Below, one piece after another: positions 1-5,258 of a stretch of DNA of 6,838 nt (the stretch's first letter is position 1; each line of letters begins with the position of its first letter). This DNA comes from Gammaproteobacteria bacterium. GTDB lineage: Bacteria; Pseudomonadota; Gammaproteobacteria; HK1. The DNA is taken from NCBI GenBank assembly GCA_013042035.1, contig JABDQX010000398.1, forward strand, positions 1 through 6,838. Direction: 5' to 3'. The position numbers and the translations under genes are program-made. Below the pieces are notes generated by a model, which saw nothing but the letters and a program-made list of their open reading frames with translations, had not been told where the DNA came from and made no database searches.

Positions 1-1
1 G

Positions 2-94
2 ATTCATTCCCTGCCGCGCGCCTGGATTACCACCGGTTCCCAGCACCGTGTGGCCGGGGTCGAGGCTATCTCGCGAATCTTAGAGGGTATCTGA
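2..94 (+). CDS. 3' end of an unidentified gene, cut by window edge
   Basis: An open frame enters from the left edge and ends at TGA (92-94), giving 30 residues that include WITTGSQHRVAGVEAISRIL. Third codon positions are mostly G or C, as in the confident genes here, and the peptide looks like a natural protein tail, but I do not recognise the family. The last three sense codons (GAG GGT ATC) and the stop lie inside the terminal repeat of the MITE-like element starting at 83, so the native C-terminus was probably replaced when the element arrived. The gene converges on glyQ. One minus-strand frame is also open over positions 1-80, so the assignment of strand is not certain; that alternative frame does not resemble the start of GlyS. 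Confidence 0.45.
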   Translation: MHSLPRAWITTGSQHRVAGVEAISRILEGI

Positions 95-234
95 AAAATA
101 GATTCTTTCTCAGCGCCTCTGCGTCTCTGCGGTTCTAAAAGTGGTTTTTATAACCGCAGAGACGCAGAGGCGCGGAGATTCCGTGGGTAGGCTAGCGAAA
201 CACGTGCACGGAATCGGAATTTTAAGACACCCTC
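83..234. mobile_element. MITE-like element with terminal inverted repeats
   Basis: The left end reads GAGGGTATCTGAAAA (83-97). The reverse complement of the right end reads GAGGGTGTCTTAAAA (234-220), 13 of 15 matching; with a one-base gap the similarity extends to a shared GATTC (101-105 and 211-215). The element is flanked on both sides by TTA (80-82 and 235-237), which would fit a 3-bp target duplication of the TNA type that, from memory, some IS5-family elements make. The body is 152 bp, codes for nothing, and is dominated by the hairpin at 108-178. It sits between the convergent gene ending at 94 and glyQ. Classification as a MITE is inference; the inverted ends, the flanking TTA and the hairpin are read directly. 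Confidence 0.55.
108..178. repeat. Long hairpin nested in the MITE-like element
   Basis: Two 22-base arms (113-134 and 152-173) are perfect reverse complements; the right arm begins AACCGCAGAGACGCAGAGG. The pairing continues inward after one mismatch with TAAAA/TTTTA (136-140 with 146-150), leaving a 5-base loop, and outward after one mismatch with TCTC/GAGA (108-111 with 175-178). The CTCTGCGTCTCTGCGG core is one I recall as a dispersed palindromic repeat in several bacterial genomes. It could also stop transcription from the two genes that converge here, though there is no clear T-tract directly after the stem. Confidence 0.8.
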
Positions 235-277
235 TTACACAAGGATTCCGCTTCGCAAAGCACCCCGCGTCCGAGGG

Positions 278-1210
278 CTACACGTTTTTCGGCAACATCG
301 GAAATCCCAGCGCCTCCCGACTGCGATAAAAACTCTCCGCGACAGCGCTTGCCAGAGTGCGCACACGCAAGATGAAGCGCTGGCGCTCGGTGACGGACAG
401 GGCGTGACGGGCATCGAGTAAGTTGAAAACATGGGAGGCTTTGAGAATTTGTTCATAGGCGGGCAGGGGCAACCCTTGCTCCACGAGCCGCTGGCTTTCC
501 TGCTCGCAGGTATCGAACCCGTTAAACAGCGACTCGATATCCGCATGCTCGAAGTTATAGGTGGACATCTCCTTTTCGTTCTGGTGGAACACATCTCCAT
601 AGGTAATGCGCCCCAGGGGGCCTTCGTTCCAGACCAGATCGAAAACACTGTCCACTCCCTGGAGATACATGGCGATCCGCTCCAGGCCATAGGTAATCTC
701 GGCGGTCACCGGTCGGCAATCGATGCCACCGACCTGTTGGAAATAGGTGAACTGGGTGATTTCCATACCGTTCAACCATACCTCCCAACCAAGCCCCCAG
801 GCCCCCAGGGTGGGTGATTCCCAATTGTCTTCCACGAATCGGATGTCGTGCTCCAGCGGGTCGATACCGAGGGAGCGCAGGGATTGCAGGTAGAGATCCT
901 GAATATCCAGCGGGGAAGGTTTGATGATCACCTGATATTGATAATAATGCTGAAGACGGTTCGGGTTCTCGCCATAGCGCCCGTCGGTGGGTCGGCGAGA
1001 TGGCTGAACGTAAGCCGCCGCCCAAGGCTCGGGGCCGATAGCGCGCAGAAAAGTGGCGGGGTGAAAAGTGCCGGCACCGACCTCCATGTCGTAGGGTTGC
1101 AGCAATATGCAGCCCCGGTCCGCCCAGAAATGCTGCAACGAAAGGATGAGTCCCTGGAATACCGAAACATCGTATCGGGATTCCGATGCGGGGGGTGTGG
1201 GAAGTGGCAT
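278..1210 (-). CDS. glyQ: Glycine--tRNA ligase alpha subunit
   Basis: This is the catalytic alpha subunit of the alpha2-beta2 type glycyl-tRNA synthetase, which charges tRNA-Gly with glycine in the cytoplasm using ATP. The 310 residues match the family nearly end to end (E. coli GlyQ is about 303). Visible signatures are QPYDMEVGAGTFHPATFLR (38-56), YVQPSRRPTDGRYGENPNR (67-85), FVEDNWESPTLGAWGLGWEV (125-144) and the class II motif 3 region ITYGLERIAMYLQ (172-184) with Arg178. The tail REALGFPMLP is typical. I chose the ATG at 1210 over an upstream ATG at 1261 because AAGGCGG stands 8 bases before it and the upstream ATG has no ribosome site. The start still gives a slightly long N-terminus (MPLPTPPASESRYDV). 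The beta subunit gene glyS, normally directly downstream, is not found in positions 1-277. Confidence 0.97.
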   Translation of the reverse strand: MPLPTPPASESRYDVSVFQGLILSLQHFWADRGCILLQPYDMEVGAGTFHPATFLRAIGPEPWAAAYVQPSRRPTDGRYGENPNRLQHYYQYQVIIKPSPLDIQDLYLQSLRSLGIDPLEHDIRFVEDNWESPTLGAWGLGWEVWLNGMEITQFTYFQQVGGIDCRPVTAEITYGLERIAMYLQGVDSVFDLVWNEGPLGRITYGDVFHQNEKEMSTYNFEHADIESLFNGFDTCEQESQRLVEQGLPLPAYEQILKASHVFNLLDARHALSVTERQRFILRVRTLASAVAESFYRSREALGFPMLPKNV

Positions 1211-1218
1211 GGTGTTAT

Positions 1219-1225
1219 CCGCCTT
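1219..1225 (-). promoter_or_regulatory. Ribosome binding site deciding the glyQ start
   Basis: Read on the minus strand the bases are AAGGCGG, eight bases before the ATG at 1210. The competing in-frame ATGs at 1261 and 1255 have no purine-rich site before them, so this site favours the shorter, 310-residue GlyQ. Confidence 0.6.
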
Positions 1226-1313
1226 GTTTGTCTTGTGATTTTTAGCGAAGTGCATGGACATACGGCAACCGCAATGTCTCTATGATATGCAACGGTAAGT
1301 TTGGTGTTTGTAG

Positions 1314-1335
1314 GGGCAGGCCCCTGTGCCTGCCC
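1314..1335. repeat. GC-rich hairpin repeat
   Basis: GGGCAGGC (1314-1321) and GCCTGCCC (1328-1335) form a perfect 8-bp stem around a 6-base loop CCCTGT. The surrounding text (GTAGGGGCAGGCCCCTGTG) is one I recall as a dispersed intergenic repeat of many environmental bacterial genomes. It lies in the leader region of glyQ, about 100 bases from its start, so it may be transcribed with it; no regulatory role can be shown. Confidence 0.65.
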
Positions 1336-1412
1336 TCTTGATTTGCACCCGAAACAAAAATTGATAGGTGGTGAGGTATATCCATCGCCTATGCCACGCA
1401 ACACTCGGCGCG

Positions 1413-1427
1413 CGGCTATAATAGCCG
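1413..1427 (+). promoter_or_regulatory. Palindrome containing a perfect -10 box
   Basis: CGGCTATAATAGCCG is a 15-base palindrome with 7-bp arms around a central A, and it holds TATAAT at 1417-1422. It lies about 250 bp before hisC. A -35 box at the usual 17-bp distance is lacking (the bases there are CCACGC), so it is either an activator-dependent promoter, an operator, or chance. Confidence 0.25.
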
Positions 1428-1664
1428 AACGGATCGGGAACGTCTCGGTCAAACAAGCTGAACGGGAGCCGCGCCCATCCAAGGCTGGATTCAATATCGG
1501 CGGATGTTTTCGTACCGTTGAGGGGGTTCTCATCCACGCCCGTGTCCAGGCGGTTATCCCGAGCTTCCGTAAACGTGGCCAAAATGTCTTTGCCAGCTTG
1601 CGCGAGGTGTTTTCTCACCCTCTTAGTCGGTAGGGGGAGGTAGGTCGTTACAAAAATTCATCGT

Positions 1665-1668
1665 GGAG
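1665..1668 (+). promoter_or_regulatory. Ribosome binding site of hisC
   Basis: GGAG stands seven bases before the ATG at 1676, a normal spacing, and supports that start for hisC. Confidence 0.65.
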
Positions 1669-1675
1669 CAAAATA

Positions 1676-2806
1676 ATGACGTGTGACTTCATCTCTCTGG
1701 TATCGGGCAACATCGCTTCATTGCAGCCGTATCGTCCCGGGAAACCCATCGAGGAACTCGAACGGGAACTCGGCATCACCGACATCGTCAAACTCGCCTC
1801 CAACGAAAATCCCCTGGGACCGGGACCGATGGCGCGCGAGGCAATCGCGCGGTGTATCGAAGACATCGGTCGCTATCCGGACGGCAATGGTTTTGTGTTG
1901 AAACAGGCACTGGCATCGCATTTGTCGGCATCCGGACCGGAAGTTACCTCCGCAATGATTACCCCTGGGATGATCACATTAGGCAACGGCTCCAACGATG
2001 TCCTGGAATTGATCGCCAGAGTATTTGCAACGCCGGCCCACGAGGTCGTGTTTTCCGAACATGCATTTGCCGTTTATCCGCTGGTCACCCAGGCGATTGG
2101 GGCACGGGGCGTGATGGTCCCCGCTGTTCGCTGGGGACATGATCTCCCGGCCATGCTCGCGGCGATCACCGAACGCACACGCATCGTCTTCATCGCCAAT
2201 CCCAATAATCCCACCGGCACCTGGATCAATACTGGCGTTCTGGATGCCTTTCTGGCGGCGGTTCCCGAGACCGTCCTGGTCGTGGTGGACGAGGCTTATC
2301 GGGAATATATCGAGGCGACCGATTATCCCGATTGCGCGCAACGGCTGTCCGAGCATCCCAATCTTATCGTGACGCGCACGTTCTCCAAGGCCTACGGACT
2401 GGCCGGATTGCGGATAGGCTATGCGGTCTCACACCCGGATATCGCGGATCTCCTGAACCGTGTTCGCCAGCCGTTCAACGCAAATTCCATGGCCCTGGCG
2501 GCGGCCACCGCTGCCCTGACGGACACGGCGCATGTGCGCGAGACAAAACGCCTCAACGACGCCGGGCGCCAACAACTGACGGATGCATTCCACGGGCTGG
2601 GACTCGATTACATCCCCTCCGCAGGCAATTTCATCGCGGTGGATGTGGGCGGATCCGGCGAGGCGGTTTACGATGCGTTGCTCCACAAAGGCGTTATCGT
2701 CCGGCCCGTGGGCAATTATGGTCTACCCAACCACCTGCGGGTCAGCATTGGTTTCGAGCAGGAGAATGCCCGATTCATCCGGGCATTGCAGGAGAGCTTG
2801 ATTTAA
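1676..2806 (+). CDS. hisC: Histidinol-phosphate aminotransferase
   Basis: This PLP-dependent fold-type I aminotransferase moves the amino group of glutamate to imidazole-acetol phosphate to give L-histidinol phosphate in histidine synthesis. The 376 residues are a usual length. Signatures are LASNENPLGPGP (40-51) near the N-terminus, FIANPNNPTGT (172-182) with the cofactor-binding Asn, VVVDEAY (202-208) with Asp205, the cofactor lysine Lys238 in TRTFSKAYGLAGLRIGY (233-249) with Arg246, and the substrate carboxylate arginine Arg355 in NHLRVSIG. The N-terminal pattern ISLVSGNIASLQPYRPGKPI is like the HisC2 type of proteobacteria. Some HisC2-type enzymes also take aromatic substrates, which cannot be settled here. 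No other his gene is in the window, so it is not in a classical his operon. It converges on rnr across a 111-bp spacer. Confidence 0.96.
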   Translation: MTCDFISLVSGNIASLQPYRPGKPIEELERELGITDIVKLASNENPLGPGPMAREAIARCIEDIGRYPDGNGFVLKQALASHLSASGPEVTSAMITPGMITLGNGSNDVLELIARVFATPAHEVVFSEHAFAVYPLVTQAIGARGVMVPAVRWGHDLPAMLAAITERTRIVFIANPNNPTGTWINTGVLDAFLAAVPETVLVVVDEAYREYIEATDYPDCAQRLSEHPNLIVTRTFSKAYGLAGLRIGYAVSHPDIADLLNRVRQPFNANSMALAAATAALTDTAHVRETKRLNDAGRQQLTDAFHGLGLDYIPSAGNFIAVDVGGSGEAVYDALLHKGVIVRPVGNYGLPNHLRVSIGFEQENARFIRALQESLI

Positions 2807-2823
2807 GGTGAAGCCTGACCTTA

Positions 2824-2845
2824 GAGACGCGATTCATCGCGTCTC
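2824..2845. repeat. Hairpin repeat after hisC
   Basis: GAGACGCGA (2824-2832) and TCGCGTCTC (2837-2845) form a perfect 9-bp stem with the loop TTCA. It starts 17 bases after the hisC stop. The core AGAGACGCGAT..ATCGCGTCTC is one I recall as a dispersed palindromic repeat in cyanobacteria and other genomes. It could act as a transcription end for hisC, but no T-run follows the stem. Confidence 0.65.
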
Positions 2846-2875
2846 GTCGCACCGCGCCTTTCGGGTCGAATTTTC

Positions 2876-2898
2876 ATGGTTCCGCGAAGCGGGGCCAT
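2876..2898 (+). terminator. Possible terminator hairpin in the hisC/rnr spacer
   Basis: Bases 2876-2885 pair with 2889-2898 around a GAA loop. Read as plus-strand RNA all ten pairs form (two of them G-U); read as minus-strand RNA the same two become C-A mismatches. The asymmetry suggests that the structure acts on the hisC side. No T-tract follows, so an intrinsic terminator in the strict sense is not shown. Confidence 0.35.
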
Positions 2899-2899
2899 A

Positions 2900-2920
2900 T
2901 GATATTGCAAAGCAAAATCA
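2900..2920 (-). terminator. Hairpin overlapping the rnr stop codon
   Basis: TGATATTGC (2900-2908) and GCAAAATCA (2912-2920) pair at 8 of 9 positions around AAA. The right arm contains the rnr stop codon (2918-2920). The stem is A/T-rich and weak, so it may be a terminator for rnr only together with the neighbouring hairpin at 2876-2898. Confidence 0.3.
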
Positions 2921-5221
2921 TGCCAGCTCGAAGTCGATTTTTCGCTGATCGGAATTGACGCGCACGACACGCACCGTGAGGGTATCGGCAAGCCGGTAGG
3001 TATGGCGAGTGCGCTCTCCCTGCAGGCGATGATGGATCGGGTCGAAGTGGTAGTAGTCGTTACCGAGCGCGGTGACGTGCACCAGCCCTTCTACGTAGAT
3101 GCCGTTTAATTCGACAAAAAGGCCGAACGATGTCACCGAGGTGATGATCCCCGGGAAGACATCGCCGACTTTATCGGCGATGTAATCGCATTTGAGGCGA
3201 TCCATCACATCTCGCGTGGCCTCGTCGGCCCGGCGCTCGGTAAAGGAACAGTGGGCGCCCAGTCCTTCCAGTGTCTCCGCTTCCATTTCGAATCCGGATC
3301 GCGTGCCATGTCTGATGAGATGACGGATCGCCCGATGGACCAGCAGGTCGGGATAACGGCGTATCGGGGAGGTGAAGTGGGTATAGTTCTCGTGGGATAA
3401 ACCGAAGTGGCCGGTATTTTGTCGGCTATAGATGGCTTGGGAAAGGGAGCGCAGCAGCACGGTCTGAATCATATGCGTATCCGGTCTTTTAGCTGCCCTT
3501 TTTAATAAAGCGGCGTAATGGCCGGGATCGGGTTGTTCACCACCACTCAACCGCAGCCCCAATTCCCGTAAAAAGGTACGCAGATCGTCGAGTTTTTCCG
3601 CCGTCGGCCCATCGTGCACCCGGTATAAACCGGGTATTTTATGCTTTCGGAGAAACTTAGCGGCCACTACATTGGCGGCGATCATGCATTCCTCAATGAT
3701 TTTATGGGCGTCGTTACGGACCAGCGGCTGTATCCGTTCGATTCTTTGTTCGGCATCAAGGACAACCTGTATCTCTGCCCGATCGAAATCGATGGCCCCG
3801 CGTTTTTCCCGGGTGCGTACAAGGACGCGGTAGAGTCGATGGAGTTCTTCCAGGTGGGGAACAAGCGCCCGGTATTTACGACGGATGTCGGCATCGTTAC
3901 CGACCGGTGCCGCGTCCGGCAAATCCTTTCGATTGTCTTCTATTGGTAAATCGGTAGGTTGCGGTTTGTTGGAGACGGTATTTGTTGCGCGGGGGGCTAA
4001 AATCGCCGCGACCTCATCGTAGGTAAGCCGTGCCTGGGAACGCATGACCCCTTCGATGAACCGGGAGCGGGTGACGGTCCCCTCTTTGTTGAACAGCATC
4101 TCGCAGGCAAGACACAGCCGATCCACCTGGGGGTTGAGCGAACACAATCCGTTGGATAGGGTTTCCGGCAACATGGGAATGACGCGACCGGGGAAATAGA
4201 TGGAATTACCCCGTTGGCGCGCTGCATCATCCAGGGCCGTGCCGGGCTCCACGTAACTGGAGACATCGGCAATGGCGACCAGAAGTTTCCAGCCGTTGGG
4301 GGTGCGCCGGCAGTAAACGGCGTCATCGAAGTCCTGGGCATCCAGACCGTCGATGGTGACCAATGGGTATTCGCGCAGATCGACGCGTTCATGTTTGTCG
4401 GCTTCCGAGACCTCCCCGCCGAAACGAGCCGCCTCTTCGAGTACGGCCTCGGACCACTCAGCGGGCAGCCCGTGCTTGTGAATGGCGATATCGACCTCCA
4501 GCCCTGGGGCCATATGTTCACCGAGCACCCGTTTTATGCATCCCACCGGTTGGGAATGGTTGCTCGGTTGGGCAATGATCTCGGCAATCACAATCTGCCC
4601 TTCTTCGGCGGGGCTGATCTGATCGGCGGGAATGAGGATATCCTGATGGATCCGTTTGTCATCGGGCACCACGAAACCGATGCCATGCTCCGTGACCAGA
4701 CGTCCGACGACTTCACTGGTATTGTGTTCCAGTACCTCGACGAGCCTTCCTTGTTTTCGGCCTCGACGATCGACACTGGCGACACTCACCACGGCCCGGT
4801 CGTTGTGTAATACCGAGCGCATCTCGCGGGTGGACAGATGAAGATCCTTTCCGCCGCTATCGGGGACTAGAAAGCCGAATCCATCCGGGTGCGCAATAAT
4901 TCGCCCACTTATCAAGTCCATTTTGTTGACCAGTCCGTAGCCCCGCCGACGATTTTGAATGATCTGGCCGTCGCGCCGCATGGCATGCAGACGCCGGTTC
5001 AGCGCCGTTAGCGCCTCGTTATCGGTAAGCGCCAGTTCAGTGGCGATTTCTTCGAATGAAAGCGGAACACCCCGTTCCGTCAACAGATGCAGTAAATGCT
5101 CGCGGCTTGTGACGGGATGCCCGTATTTGAGCGCTTCGCGCTCGGCATGGGGATCCTGGTCCGCTTGCCAGTTGGTGTTCTGCCGGTTCGGATTATTTTG
5201 TGTCGATTTATCGATGCTCAA
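2918..5221 (-). CDS. rnr: Ribonuclease R
   Basis: This is a 3'-to-5' exoribonuclease of the RNase II/RNB family that degrades structured RNA and serves rRNA and tmRNA-linked quality control. Domains in order: winged-helix segment (about 37-100), two cold-shock-like OB folds (about 105-165 and 170-240), the RNB catalytic domain (about 280-635) with metal-binding aspartates Asp291, Asp297, Asp299 and Asp300 in TIDGLDAQDFDDAVY, the HFTSPIRRYPDLLVHRAI signature (615-632), and a C-terminal S1 domain (about 683-767). The protein ends right after S1, so the lysine-rich tail of E. coli RNase R (813 residues) is absent. An extra segment at 410-440 resembles one in the next gene upstream. The only in-frame start before DPHAEREALKYG is TTG at 5221; the nearest purine-rich site (AAGG) is 15 bases away, so initiation may be weak. 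It follows the AlbA_2 gene by 37 bp. Confidence 0.96.
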   Translation of the reverse strand: MSIDKSTQNNPNRQNTNWQADQDPHAEREALKYGHPVTSREHLLHLLTERGVPLSFEEIATELALTDNEALTALNRRLHAMRRDGQIIQNRRRGYGLVNKMDLISGRIIAHPDGFGFLVPDSGGKDLHLSTREMRSVLHNDRAVVSVASVDRRGRKQGRLVEVLEHNTSEVVGRLVTEHGIGFVVPDDKRIHQDILIPADQISPAEEGQIVIAEIIAQPSNHSQPVGCIKRVLGEHMAPGLEVDIAIHKHGLPAEWSEAVLEEAARFGGEVSEADKHERVDLREYPLVTIDGLDAQDFDDAVYCRRTPNGWKLLVAIADVSSYVEPGTALDDAARQRGNSIYFPGRVIPMLPETLSNGLCSLNPQVDRLCLACEMLFNKEGTVTRSRFIEGVMRSQARLTYDEVAAILAPRATNTVSNKPQPTDLPIEDNRKDLPDAAPVGNDADIRRKYRALVPHLEELHRLYRVLVRTREKRGAIDFDRAEIQVVLDAEQRIERIQPLVRNDAHKIIEECMIAANVVAAKFLRKHKIPGLYRVHDGPTAEKLDDLRTFLRELGLRLSGGEQPDPGHYAALLKRAAKRPDTHMIQTVLLRSLSQAIYSRQNTGHFGLSHENYTHFTSPIRRYPDLLVHRAIRHLIRHGTRSGFEMEAETLEGLGAHCSFTERRADEATRDVMDRLKCDYIADKVGDVFPGIITSVTSFGLFVELNGIYVEGLVHVTALGNDYYHFDPIHHRLQGERTRHTYRLADTLTVRVVRVNSDQRKIDFELA
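3902..3994 (-). repeat. In-frame insert in rnr, copy 1 of a coding repeat
   Basis: These 31 codons encode RNase R residues 410-440, starting PRATNTVSNKPQP and passing through EDNRKDLPDAAPV. In E. coli RNase R the same place (between TYDEV and the conserved LVPHLEELH block) has, as I recall it, only a short link. The segment is polar and rich in Pro, Asn and Asp, like a surface loop. It aligns in frame and on the same strand with 5724-5819 in the AlbA_2 gene: identical codons or residues at PRATNT, N, Q, D, DNR, L, AA and V, with one codon missing here. Confidence 0.6.
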
Positions 5222-5258
5222 TGTGTTTATAGAAAGCCTTATTGAAGGTCGAATGCAG

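Larger units (their letters stand above)
1211..1675. other. Non-coding gap between divergent glyQ and hisC
   Basis: This 465-bp stretch separates two divergently transcribed genes and should hold the promoters of both. Open frames cross it on both strands (1301-1633 plus, 1280-1618 minus), but neither product resembles a known protein, they overlap each other, and the plus one starts in a hairpin repeat, so I treat the stretch as non-coding. What can be seen in it is the hairpin at 1314-1335, the TATAAT-containing palindrome at 1413-1427 and the hisC ribosome site at 1665-1668. I found no tRNA-like or riboswitch-like fold and no convincing -35/-10 pair for glyQ. Confidence 0.6.

Noticed and set aside
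431..817. Open frame antisense to glyQ
   Set aside because: It lies entirely within a gene with a clear family match; open antisense frames are expected at this base composition.
1211..1261. Longer GlyQ starting at ATG 1261
   Set aside because: It adds 17 residues not typical of the family and has no ribosome site, whereas the ATG at 1210 has AAGGCGG at 8 bases.
1280..1618. Minus-strand open frame of 112 codons upstream of glyQ
   Set aside because: It covers the same bases as the plus-strand frame, crosses the hairpin repeat, and shows no recognisable motif or ribosome site.
1616..1625. CACCCTCTTA, identical to 228-237 at the right end of the MITE-like element
   Set aside because: A 10-base match alone is too short; no partner inverted end or hairpin was found near it, so I do not call a second element.
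1301..1633. Plus-strand open frame of 110 codons before hisC
   Set aside because: It starts inside the hairpin repeat, overlaps an open frame on the other strand, and its product resembles nothing I know; its composition looks like translated non-coding DNA.
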